Part shown: in pieces, positions 24,337-32,524 of the stretch | How the letters are laid out: each line of letters opens with the position of its first letter | Position numbering within the stretch: the first letter of the stretch is position 1 | NCBI GenBank assembly: GCA_947302715.1 | Contig: CAMYVY010000021.1 | Span: 1 to 38,042, forward strand | Direction of reading: 5' to 3' | From: an uncultured Clostridia bacterium | Lineage (GTDB): Bacteria; Bacillota; Clostridia; Peptostreptococcales; Anaerovoracaceae | Length of the DNA stretch: 38,042 bases | Program-made: the position numbers and the translations under genes | The notes under the pieces: generated by a model | Told to the model about the DNA's origin: nothing | Seen by the model: the letters and a program-made list of their open reading frames with translations, nothing else | Databases searched by the model: none

Positions 24337-24557
24337 GCGCCCACCGCCCATGCCGAATATTTGCTAAGTCCTCGAAACTTGCAATAAAATCCAAAAAAAT
24401 AAAAGCACCTTCGTGGAGTTGCCCAAGGGGTCCCACTTCGTCACCCATTGGTCAACTCCATTACGAAGGTTTTTTATTGTTTTTGGGTTATTGCTAAGTT
24501 TCTGCGGCAACCGCAAATATTCGGCATGGGCGGTGGGCGCCTAACCCTCTTCCGTCG
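24320..24557. repeat. 238-bp long palindrome with perfect 45-bp terminal arms
   Basis: Arms 24320-24364 and 24513-24557 are exact reverse complements over all 45 bp. The interior is also largely self-complementary: imperfect pairing of 24365-24406 with 24471-24512 (shared GAAACTT, GCAATAA and A-rich/T-rich blocks), a strong inner stem, then CCAA/GGGT pairing with ACCC/TTGG around a loop at 24432-24442. It starts inside the last codons of the PBP gene and ends one base from the rpe stop codon. No transposase and no clear target-site duplication are visible. It could be a MITE-like element or an extreme bidirectional terminator. Confidence 0.93.
24407..24470. terminator. Bidirectional Rho-independent terminator inside the palindrome
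   Basis: ACCTTCGT (24407-24414) pairs with ACGAAGGT (24463-24470) and GGAGTTG (24415-24421) with CAACTCC (24453-24459), with a 3-nt bulge. The plus strand continues TTTTTTATTGTTTTT and the minus strand has the matching GCTTTTATTTTTTT, so it can end both the PBP and the rpe transcripts. Confidence 0.85.
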
Positions 24558-24558
24558 A

Positions 24559-25212
24559 TTAACCAATAATGCGTTTGAAGTCCTTGATGCGTTTACGGAT
24601 GTCGTCCGCACCGAATACTGCTGACCCTGCAACAAGGATGTCGCAGCCCGCGTCCACTATCGCCTTTGAATTATCGAGGTCAACTCCCCCATCCACTTCA
24701 ATAAGAAAGCCCATATTGTTTTCTGCTCTTATTGCATCAAGCTCTTCAATCTTGTCCAAGGCAATGGGGATGAACTTCTGTCCACCGAATCCCGGATTAA
24801 CCGACATCACGAGGATGAGGTCTATGTCGTCCAGGATATTTTCCAGCGTCATTATCGATGTTGCGGGATTAAGCGCAACTCCGGCTTTTACACCTAAGGA
24901 ATGTATGTGTTGAATTGACCTGTGAAGATGCGTGCATGCTTCCTGGTGAATTGTAATATATTCCGTCTTTTCGGTTACAAAATCCGCTGCGTATTTGTCC
25001 ACATCCTCAATCATCAGATGGACATCATATGGAGCAGTTTCATATTTGTTCAGAGACTTCATCACTCCTGCGCCAAAGCTGATGTTTGGTACGAAGTGTC
25101 CGTCCATCACATCTATATGAAGATAATCCGCACCTGCCTTGCTCGCCTTTACTGCCTGATCACCCAGCTTGGAAAAATCGGCTGCGAGTATTGATGGAGA
25201 TAGTTTAGCCAT
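24559..25212 (-). CDS. rpe: Ribulose-phosphate 3-epimerase
   Basis: 217 aa, the normal length. Interconverts ribulose-5-phosphate and xylulose-5-phosphate. TIM-barrel motifs: LSPSILAADFSKLGDQ, YLHIDVMDGHFVPNISFG (catalytic Asp and metal His), VMSVNPGFGGQKFI, EVDGGVD and VAGSAVFG. A GGAGG site precedes the ATG. It is last in the rsgA-side operon. After the TAA, the same frame reads S-T-E-E-G-stop in the palindrome arm, the same ending used by the convergent PBP. Confidence 0.96.
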   Translation of the reverse strand: MAKLSPSILAADFSKLGDQAVKASKAGADYLHIDVMDGHFVPNISFGAGVMKSLNKYETAPYDVHLMIEDVDKYAADFVTEKTEYITIHQEACTHLHRSIQHIHSLGVKAGVALNPATSIMTLENILDDIDLILVMSVNPGFGGQKFIPIALDKIEELDAIRAENNMGFLIEVDGGVDLDNSKAIVDAGCDILVAGSAVFGADDIRKRIKDFKRIIG

Positions 25213-25237
25213 TTTGACCTCCGTGCTTTTCCACTCT

Positions 25238-26134
25238 TTAATATTTCAAATTATCTCTTATTTCATTTAGGGAACTAACGTATGAATTATATCGACTTTC
25301 GGAGATTGTTCCCTTTTCGAGTTCCAGGACCACGTTGCAATCCGGTTCCTTCAAATGGAAGCAGTTCCTGAACTTGCATTTTTCCGAAGCTTCTCCAATT
25401 TCCGGGAACAAAAATTGCAGGTCCGATTCTTCTATTCCATCCAAGTCAAATGATGTAAATCCAGGGGTATCGTAGACATATGAGTCTCCGAGCTTAAATA
25501 TCTCAACATGCCTTGTCGTATGCCTGCCTCTCGAAGTTTTGTCACTGATTTCCCCGGTTTCCATTTCCGCTTCGGGAATAAGTATATTTGTTAGAGAAGA
25601 TTTTCCGACGCCTGAAGGTCCCGCAAGCGCAACTCTCGAACCGGAAATGAGCTTCTTTAATTCATCTATTCCCTGATCCGAATCTCCCTTTTCATCCAGG
25701 CAGCAAGTAACTACCGTTGGATATATTATTTCATAAATACTTTTGAGTTCGTTTACCTTGCTCTTCACATTCTCGTCATCCAAATCTGACTTGTTTATGC
25801 AAACTATAGGCTCTATAGATTTGCTCTCCGCCATGACAAGGAGCCTATCTATTACCTCAAGGTTCGGCTCCGGGTCAGATACCGAGAAAACGACGATCAT
25901 CTTATCGAGGTTCGAGACAGGTGGACGAGCGAAGGAGTTTTTCCTCGGGTAAACCTTGGTGATGACGCCGTCATCGTCTCCGGGAAGCGGCGGCGTAGCC
26001 TCCACCTCATCGCCGACTATAATCAAGGCTTTGTTTCTCTTTAATACGCCCCTTCCTCTTGCCCGGAAAACGCTTTCACCGGTATCCACGAAGTAGAATC
26101 CGCCTATTCCTTTAGTGACTATTCCTCTTGGCAT
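25238..26134 (-). CDS. rsgA: Ribosome small-subunit-dependent GTPase A
   Basis: 298 aa. Circularly permuted GTPase of 30S maturation. An N-terminal OB fold is followed by G4 (VCINKSDL), G1 (ALAGPSGVGKSSLTNIL) and G3 (YDTPGFTSFDL), then a C-terminal zinc-binding region with cysteines and histidine in CKFRNCFHLKEPDCNV. An AAAGGTGG site precedes the ATG. It sits between prkC (9 bp) and rpe, the classical prpC-prkC-rsgA-rpe order of Firmicutes. Confidence 0.96.
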   Translation of the reverse strand: MPRGIVTKGIGGFYFVDTGESVFRARGRGVLKRNKALIIVGDEVEATPPLPGDDDGVITKVYPRKNSFARPPVSNLDKMIVVFSVSDPEPNLEVIDRLLVMAESKSIEPIVCINKSDLDDENVKSKVNELKSIYEIIYPTVVTCCLDEKGDSDQGIDELKKLISGSRVALAGPSGVGKSSLTNILIPEAEMETGEISDKTSRGRHTTRHVEIFKLGDSYVYDTPGFTSFDLDGIEESDLQFLFPEIGEASEKCKFRNCFHLKEPDCNVVLELEKGTISESRYNSYVSSLNEIRDNLKY

Positions 26135-26143
26135 GTTCCACCT

Positions 26144-28183
26144 TTAAGTCTCATCCGTTTCCGTTGGTTCCGTCGGTTCCGGCACAGGATCGGGGTCCGG
26201 CACAGGTTCAGGTTCCGGTGCGGGTTCAGGTTCTTTGATTACATAAACAGTAATCGTCGTTCCCTCTTCAACTTCAGCGCCCGGTTCAATATCCTGTCTA
26301 AGAATTGTTCCCGCAACGCCGGTGCCCGTAGGATCTTCAACAAGGTCGCCCAATACAATCTTTAATCCCCTCTCCTCACAGATCAAGGTTGCTTCGTTCA
26401 TGGTTCTTCCTGTAAGAGACGGAACAGATGCAGTCTTCACTTGAGGTTCAACCGCAATACCTATATCGATATAACTGTCCTTAGCGACTTCATTTCCTCC
26501 AGCGGGCGATTGCTCCACAATCGAGCTTGGAGTCATCGCACTTTCAACCTCATAAACCTCGCCGAGCTTAAGATTGAATGTCGCCAGATACGTATCCATC
26601 TCATCCCTTGACGTATATGTGTATCCAAGCAGGTTTGGAACACTTGTCGTGGTTATTTCCTCACCCTTGCTCAGGTGAACGACTATCGTTTCTCCCTTCT
26701 TGGCAGAACTCTTTGCAGCAGGTTCCTGGCTTACCACCTTACCTGCTTCAATGGTCTTGCTGTAAACATCATCACCCCTGGAAATCTTTAATCCTTGTTC
26801 TTCAAGAATCTGAGTTGCTTCTTCTATCGTTCTGTTTTTGAGGTCTGGAACGCTTATCTCTCCGGGGCCGGAACTAATTCTTACGGTAATCGTTTTCCCT
26901 TCCTTCACGTTTGAACCGGAGACAGGCATCTGCTGGACGATTTTTCCTACCTCGATATTATCGCTGCTTACGTCATCGCCTCTTTGAATTATTAGTCCCA
27001 GTTCATTGAGCTCAGTCATGGCCTCCTCGTAGGTCTTGTTCGTGAGGTCAGGCACCTTTATCTCATCGGACGCACCAATAAGGCCCATGGACCTCAATGC
27101 CCCAAGGAACAAAAGCGCAGCGATAAGTAGCGCGATTATCATTATTAGGACCTTTATCCAGGTCTTCGAGAGGAAGCCTCCGCCTCTGTTTCCGTTGTTT
27201 CCGTTATTGCCATCGGAACCATATCCACCGGTTCTTGATTCAGCAATCTTTCCTTTTGCGATATTGTCGAACTCGCCTTCATCAACAGGTTCGCTCTTTA
27301 TTCCAGTGGAATTAATCCTGTTTGCGTTTTCAACGGCAATATGCAAGCCGCTGTTAAAGTAATTGGTAACAAACTCAACATTGTTCAAATCCTCCAGGAG
27401 TTCCTCTGCAGATTTGTATCTGTTGGTTTGGAATTTGTCGGTTGCCTTCATGACCAACTTTTCCAAGTTGGGCGGAATTCCCTTCATCAGCTTTGATGGT
27501 GGAATAATCTCTTCATTTATGTGCTTGAGCGCAACCTCGACCGGATTCTCGCCATCAAAGGGGACTCTTCCCGTAAGCATCTCATACATAACTATTCCGA
27601 GAGAATAGATGTCGGAGCGCTCATCCACATACGAGCCTCTTGCCTGTTCCGGTGAGAAATAATGTACAGAGCCTATTATTTTGCTGGTATCAGCCATGGA
27701 AGATGAATTGCTCACCGCCTTGGCAATACCGAAGTCTGTCAGCTTTGCCACTCCATCCGTATTTATAAGGATATTGTGAGGCTTAACATCCCTATGGATG
27801 ATTTGGTGCCTGTGCGCCAAGGCAAGCGCTGACGCAACTTGCTTGGCAATGCTTATTACAAGCCTTGGCTCCATCGGAGCCTCTTTTTCTATTATCTCCG
27901 ACAGAGGCCTTCCGTCCACCAATTCCATGACTATATAGTTGATATTTCCGCTCTTGCCTACGTCGTAGACAGCCACAATATTGGGATGCTGAAGTCCCGC
28001 AGCAGCCTGAGACTCTCTTCTGAAGCTCTCGATAAACTGCTCGTCACGCGTATACTCCGGGCGCAAAATCTTGATGGCAACATATCTGTTTAAGAGTCTG
28101 TCTTTCGCTCTGTAGACTATGGCCATACCGCCCTCGCCGATTTTGTCGACAAGCTCATATCTACCGGCTAACAATTTACTCAT
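26144..28183 (-). CDS. prkC: Eukaryotic-like Ser/Thr protein kinase with PASTA domains
   Basis: 679 aa. Kinase domain about 10-270: glycine loop GEGGMAIVY (16-24), AIK lysine 38, HRD 130-132, DFG 150-152 and SPEQARG activation segment. A Gly/Asn-rich linker leads to a membrane helix at about 343-362. Four extracellular PASTA domains follow at about 374-438, 442-507, 513-578 and 585-650; these bind muropeptides or lipid II. A PEPEP/DPDP tail ends the protein. It senses cell-wall state and phosphorylates division, wall and translation proteins. The start overlaps the prpC stop by 4 bp, so kinase and phosphatase are made together. Confidence 0.96.
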   Translation of the reverse strand: MSKLLAGRYELVDKIGEGGMAIVYRAKDRLLNRYVAIKILRPEYTRDEQFIESFRRESQAAAGLQHPNIVAVYDVGKSGNINYIVMELVDGRPLSEIIEKEAPMEPRLVISIAKQVASALALAHRHQIIHRDVKPHNILINTDGVAKLTDFGIAKAVSNSSSMADTSKIIGSVHYFSPEQARGSYVDERSDIYSLGIVMYEMLTGRVPFDGENPVEVALKHINEEIIPPSKLMKGIPPNLEKLVMKATDKFQTNRYKSAEELLEDLNNVEFVTNYFNSGLHIAVENANRINSTGIKSEPVDEGEFDNIAKGKIAESRTGGYGSDGNNGNNGNRGGGFLSKTWIKVLIMIIALLIAALLFLGALRSMGLIGASDEIKVPDLTNKTYEEAMTELNELGLIIQRGDDVSSDNIEVGKIVQQMPVSGSNVKEGKTITVRISSGPGEISVPDLKNRTIEEATQILEEQGLKISRGDDVYSKTIEAGKVVSQEPAAKSSAKKGETIVVHLSKGEEITTTSVPNLLGYTYTSRDEMDTYLATFNLKLGEVYEVESAMTPSSIVEQSPAGGNEVAKDSYIDIGIAVEPQVKTASVPSLTGRTMNEATLICEERGLKIVLGDLVEDPTGTGVAGTILRQDIEPGAEVEEGTTITVYVIKEPEPAPEPEPVPDPDPVPEPTEPTETDET

Positions 28184-28920
28184 TTGATCTCATCCTCCGT
28201 TAAATTGATACAGATGACAGTTATATTGTCATGTCCCCCATTCTGATTTGCCATATCTACCAGTATGTCGCAAGTCTCGGTCATCGAATACCCCTCTTTA
28301 ATGACTCTTGCCATATCTTCATCCGAAACCTCTCCGTAAAGCCCATCGCTGCAAAGCATCAGGCAAGCCTCTTCCGTTAGGCCTATGTGGAAAAAGTCCG
28401 GCGCTATTTCTTGCTCCGCTCCTACAGCCTTCGTTATCATATTCTTATCAGTATGATTCTCAGCCTCTTCCGGCGTTATAACACCTGCTTTTAGAAGTGC
28501 GTTGACATATGTATGGTCCTCGGTAAGCTGATTGAGAAATCCTCTCTCGTAGAGATACGCTCTGCTGTCACCGATGTTTGCAATGAATACATCCTTGCCT
28601 CTTATGCAGGCAATGACCATCGTAGTTGCCATACCCTTGTTGGATGGATACCTCACCCCCATATTGTAAACCCGGGCATTGGCTTTTTTGATAGCCATAA
28701 GCATCTCTTTACAAATATCTTCGGCTCTGGTTGATCTGAGCGGGTGGTCCTCAAAGTACTGCGCCACCTCGTTTACCGCCGTTCTGCTTGCTATTTCTCC
28801 TGAATTGGTACCACCGACGCCATCTGCCAAAATGTAAATCCCGTCGTTTTTCATTACGAAGAATGCATCTTCATTATTTGTCCTTTTGGCACCTTTGTCG
28901 GTTTTGAAACCCACATCCAT
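28180..28920 (-). CDS. prpC: PP2C-family protein phosphatase (PrpC/Stp)
   Basis: 246 aa. Metal-dependent Ser/Thr phosphatase that reverses PrkC. Motifs: NNEDAFFV, ILADGVGGTNSGEIAS (metal Asp-Gly), ANIGDSRAYLY, LTEDHTYVN, LMLCSDGLYGEVSDEDM and GGHDNITVI. AAAGGAG lies about ten bases before the ATG, and the gene overlaps prkC by 4 bp. The rlmN gene that often separates rsmB and prpC in Clostridia is absent here. Confidence 0.96.
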   Translation of the reverse strand: MDVGFKTDKGAKRTNNEDAFFVMKNDGIYILADGVGGTNSGEIASRTAVNEVAQYFEDHPLRSTRAEDICKEMLMAIKKANARVYNMGVRYPSNKGMATTMVIACIRGKDVFIANIGDSRAYLYERGFLNQLTEDHTYVNALLKAGVITPEEAENHTDKNMITKAVGAEQEIAPDFFHIGLTEEACLMLCSDGLYGEVSDEDMARVIKEGYSMTETCDILVDMANQNGGHDNITVICINLTEDEIK

Positions 28921-28951
28921 AATGGGGATTCTCCTTTCGCCTGGTAATTAT

Positions 28952-30262
28952 CTATTCTCTTGTCATGACCGCTACGTAGAAGCCATGGCGCATACTGTCT
29001 ATTCCCGGAAGAAGCGTTCTTTCCCATTCCAGATTAAAATCCCTGTTCGAGGAAAGAAACTTCTCAATTATATCTTCATTCTCTCTTTTGTCAATCGTGC
29101 AGGTACTGTATACGAGCTTTCCTCCCGCCTTTACCTTTCTTCCGGCATTTTCTATTATCGATGCCTGAATCTTTGTCAGAGATTCGGTTTCAGGCCTTCT
29201 CAGCTTTATTTCCGGTTTACTTGATGTTACTCCAAGGCCCGAGCAAGGGGCATCAACCAAAACCCTGTCGAAAGTCCCCTGAATCTTTTCCATCGAATTA
29301 GCGTCCGTCGCATCTATTTCCATGGTTTTTATTATGCTTAGTCCAAGTCTTTCGGAACTATTTTCCACGAGCTTCAGCCTATGCAAATGAAGGTCACAAG
29401 CCGTTATGCTTCCCTTATTCAGCATGGCCTCCGCCATTGCACAAGTCTTTCCTCCGGGAGCGGAGCATAGGTCAAGGACTTTGTCACCGGAAGAAGCACC
29501 TACGCTATCCGCTATCCAGCATGATTCCTCACTCTGAATCGAAATGAACCCATTTCTGAATAATTCTTCCTCGGTGATAAGTCCATCACCCTTCGATATT
29601 TTTACCGCTCGTTCCGAGAGCTCTGACCTCTCGACTTTTAACCCGAGGGCCTTCAGTTTTTCAATTGTTTCATCACATGCCTTATCTTTGGAAGAAGCGC
29701 CGCCTTCCATGGCTTTAAAGACATTGATTCTGATATCAATAGTTCCTTCTTTCGAGGAATCCGTAATTCCCCTAAGAATGCTTTCCGCATCCTCTCCCCT
29801 TTGCTTCAAAATAATATCTATTATTTCGGGAGCAAAGGAGTATTTAACCGAAAGATATTCGGTTAAATTTTTATTCGGGTCCGGAAGAGGAATTTCGCTT
29901 TTCCTTCTTGTCCAGTTTCTTAGGACGCCGTTTACAAGCTTCTCCATGCCTCTAACGTATTTTTTCGCGAGGCTTACAGAGCTATTAACCGCGGCATAGT
30001 CCGGAACACTATCCATAAACTCAAGCTGATATAGTCCGAGTCTTAGTATAACCAGCACTTCCGGCTTCGTTCCCGAAACGCCTTTGGACAAGATTTTATC
30101 CAAAAAATAGTCTAAATACAACTTGTTTTCAAGAACGCCGTAGACCAGCCTTCTAACAAAATCGTCCGCTGAAGCTTCTTCTTTAAGAGCCAGATTCGAG
30201 AAGCTGCTTTCTTTCTCAATTTTAAGGAGCACTTTAAATGCTGCATCCCTTTTATCAGCCAT
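28952..30262 (-). CDS. rsmB: 16S rRNA (cytosine-967-C5)-methyltransferase
   Basis: 436 aa. An N-terminal NusB-like RNA-binding domain (about 1-130) and a C-terminal Rossmann methyltransferase with VLDLCSAPGGKTCAMAE (SAM site), VLVDAPCSGLGVTSSKPEIK and the catalytic cysteine in LVYSTCTIDKREN. Methylates C967 of 16S rRNA. It starts 2 bp after the metallopeptidase stop with no strong ribosome site, suggesting coupled translation. Confidence 0.95.
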   Translation of the reverse strand: MADKRDAAFKVLLKIEKESSFSNLALKEEASADDFVRRLVYGVLENKLYLDYFLDKILSKGVSGTKPEVLVILRLGLYQLEFMDSVPDYAAVNSSVSLAKKYVRGMEKLVNGVLRNWTRRKSEIPLPDPNKNLTEYLSVKYSFAPEIIDIILKQRGEDAESILRGITDSSKEGTIDIRINVFKAMEGGASSKDKACDETIEKLKALGLKVERSELSERAVKISKGDGLITEEELFRNGFISIQSEESCWIADSVGASSGDKVLDLCSAPGGKTCAMAEAMLNKGSITACDLHLHRLKLVENSSERLGLSIIKTMEIDATDANSMEKIQGTFDRVLVDAPCSGLGVTSSKPEIKLRRPETESLTKIQASIIENAGRKVKAGGKLVYSTCTIDKRENEDIIEKFLSSNRDFNLEWERTLLPGIDSMRHGFYVAVMTRE

Positions 30263-30264
30263 CG

Positions 30265-30975
30265 TTAGTTTCGTCTTCCGCGAATTGCCAATACTCTAAG
30301 CAGATTTGCAACGGCTACGGCAAGTGCCGCTACATATGTCAAAGCTGCTGCCGAAAGAACCTTCTTTGCTCCTTTGACTTCATCCTGATTGACAATATTT
30401 AATGTTTGCATCTGATCTATCGCTCTATTGCTTGCATCCAATTCTACGGGTAGCGTGACAAGGTGGAATACAACGACGGCAACAAAGGCGAGCACCCCAA
30501 TATTGAATACGGTATTTCCGAGTGCCCCATACTGCGTATTTCCACCGCTCGCAAGAAGCATAATTCCGACCATTATCAAAATCCATGAAACCCTTGATGC
30601 AAAGCTCACAACAGGCACTATATTGTTTCTTATTCTAAGCGGAGCATATCCGAATGCGTGCTGCAAGGCATGCCCTACCTCGTGGCATGCAACGGAAACT
30701 GCACTTATAGAATTCACGTTGAAGACCGACTGAGAGAGGTTGAGCGTCCTGTTCTGCGGATTATAATTGTCCGTTAGACTTCCGGCTACTTGGTTAATCT
30801 GAATGTCGCTTAGTCCATTTGCATCCAGCATCATTCTGGCAGCCTGGGCTCCCGTTAGACCACGGCTGTCAGGCACATTGGAAAACTGTTGAAATGCCGA
30901 CTGAACCCTTGCACTTGCTACCATCGAAAGAATGATTGCAGGTATTAATAGTATCATGCTTGTATAATATCCCAT
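30265..30975 (-). CDS. Membrane zinc metallopeptidase, YugP family
   Basis: 236 aa. HEVGH at residues 98-102 is the zinc-binding catalytic motif; the further family element LPVELDASNRAI supplies another likely ligand. Membrane helices are visible at the N-terminus (about 5-22), about 125-145, 150-175 and near the C-terminus (about 208-228). Members of this DUF2268/YugP-like group are conserved in the def-fmt-rsmB cluster of Clostridia, but their substrate is not established. A strong AGGAGG site precedes the ATG. Confidence 0.9.
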   Translation of the reverse strand: MGYYTSMILLIPAIILSMVASARVQSAFQQFSNVPDSRGLTGAQAARMMLDANGLSDIQINQVAGSLTDNYNPQNRTLNLSQSVFNVNSISAVSVACHEVGHALQHAFGYAPLRIRNNIVPVVSFASRVSWILIMVGIMLLASGGNTQYGALGNTVFNIGVLAFVAVVVFHLVTLPVELDASNRAIDQMQTLNIVNQDEVKGAKKVLSAAALTYVAALAVAVANLLRVLAIRGRRN

Positions 30976-31000
30976 TATTCCTCCTGTTTGATTTAAATAT

Positions 31001-31978
31001 TTAATCCAAAACCATGCCTGCTTCCAATTTATGACCCCTCAAATAACTTCCGGCATCCATCCAGTTCTTGCCGGGAATCTGGAGTTCCTTTAGGCAGAAA
31101 ACGCCATCCTTGGCTTTAATATAAATACCTGTATCGTCAGCCTTTAGAACCGTCCCATAAGGTGCCGATTCCGGAAGCGGTTCGCCTCCTTGCTCCAGAT
31201 ATTCATGAGTGGTCAGCGCCTTTCCGTGTTTAAACTTAAACACCTCTCCGTTCAGGTACGAATATGCTCCCGGCCAGGGTTCATATGCTCGTATCATTCT
31301 ATCTATCTCCGAAGGTGTATGAACGGAAAAGTCGATTTTCCCGTCTTCCTTCTTTATCAGTCCTGCATATGTCGAAAGGCTTTCATCCTGCTTTTTCGGA
31401 TGACATTCTCCTTTTTCAATCAAATCCAGCGCTTCCAGAATCAGATCTCCTCCAAGCTTGGAGAGCTCGTCCGAAAGGGTCGGATAATATAGACCGCTTC
31501 CGTCCTTCGTAAGGGGAATTTCCGATTGTAAAATCATGTCCCCGGTATCAAGACCTTCGTCCATCTGCATGATGGTAATCCCGGTTTTTTCATCACCCGC
31601 CAGAATCGCATGCTGCATCGGTGCGGCGCCGCGCCATCTCGGAAGAAGCGAGGCATGAATGTTCAGGCATCCGTATTTAGGAATACCAATAAGTTCCTTT
31701 GGTAAAATCCTGCCGTAGGCCGCGACCACAATTGCATCAGGATTAAGAGCCTTTATCGTCTCAAGTATTTCTTCGTTTCCCTTAATTCTATCGGGCTGAA
31801 ATACATCGATTCCACTCTCAATTGCAAGTTCCTTAACAGGCGGAGGAAGCATCTTCTTTCCTCTCCCCTTTGCCCGATCCGGTTGCGTAATAACCGCAAT
31901 TATTTCATGCTTTGATTGAATTAGTTTTTTTAGGGCGGGAACAGCAAAGTCAGGCGTTCCCATATAGATTATTCTCAT
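31001..31978 (-). CDS. fmt: Methionyl-tRNA formyltransferase
   Basis: 325 aa. Formylates initiator Met-tRNA using 10-formyl-tetrahydrofolate. It begins MRIIYMGTPDFAVPAL and has the catalytic-region pattern NIHASLLPRWRGAAPMQHAI and TGITIMQMDEGLDTGD; the C-terminal OB-like tRNA-binding domain runs from about 205. It overlaps def by 4 bp (ATGA), the usual def-fmt pair. Confidence 0.97.
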   Translation of the reverse strand: MRIIYMGTPDFAVPALKKLIQSKHEIIAVITQPDRAKGRGKKMLPPPVKELAIESGIDVFQPDRIKGNEEILETIKALNPDAIVVAAYGRILPKELIGIPKYGCLNIHASLLPRWRGAAPMQHAILAGDEKTGITIMQMDEGLDTGDMILQSEIPLTKDGSGLYYPTLSDELSKLGGDLILEALDLIEKGECHPKKQDESLSTYAGLIKKEDGKIDFSVHTPSEIDRMIRAYEPWPGAYSYLNGEVFKFKHGKALTTHEYLEQGGEPLPESAPYGTVLKADDTGIYIKAKDGVFCLKELQIPGKNWMDAGSYLRGHKLEAGMVLD

Positions 31979-32481
31979 TCTTCTTCGGTTTCCTCTTCTG
32001 CCTCTTCATCGGATTGCGCTTCATGTACCTCTATCGCCTTGTCCGTATAGAGAATACCTTCCAGGTGGTCATATTCATGGCACATTACTCTTGCAGCAAA
32101 ATCTTCAAACTCGTAGTCGTGCCATTCGCCGTCAAGATCCTGCGCCTTCATCTTGATCTTCTGAGGTCTAATCACAGTACCCTGAAGCCCCGGGACCGAA
32201 AGACACCCCTCTTGGCCTTCTTGTTCACCTTCCCGTTCATATATGTCGGGATTTATCATAAAGTATATCTCTTCAGGATTGTCATCGGGAAAAGGTTTTG
32301 CCACAAACATGCGGCGCATAACTCCTACCTGCGGTCCCGCAATTCCCACACCACCTTCGGAATCCATCGTCTCGAGCATGTCGTACATCGTGGTGCGTAT
32401 GCGGTCGGTAATTTCAGTTATTTCCCGACTTCTCTTTCTAAGTATTTCATCACCCTTGGTGACCACTTTTCTTAATGCCAT
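31975..32481 (-). CDS. def: Peptide deformylase
   Basis: 168 aa. Removes the N-formyl group from new proteins. All three motifs are present: GVGIAGPQVG (glycine, not alanine, at the sixth position), QEGCLSVPG (metal Cys) and CHEYDHLEG (metal His and catalytic Glu). The tail is very acidic (SDEEAEEETEEE). A GGAGG site precedes the ATG. Confidence 0.97.
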   Translation of the reverse strand: MALRKVVTKGDEILRKRSREITEITDRIRTTMYDMLETMDSEGGVGIAGPQVGVMRRMFVAKPFPDDNPEEIYFMINPDIYEREGEQEGQEGCLSVPGLQGTVIRPQKIKMKAQDLDGEWHDYEFEDFAARVMCHEYDHLEGILYTDKAIEVHEAQSDEEAEEETEEE

Positions 32482-32524
32482 CTATTTCCTCCAGTAATTG
32501 ATTATTATCGTCCGAGTATCGTTC

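Noticed and set aside
24285..24497. Small frames within the palindrome (plus strand) and opposite the PBP tail (minus strand)
   Set aside because: They arise from the inverted repeat and from the E/Q-rich coding sequence; no ribosome sites and no recognisable product.
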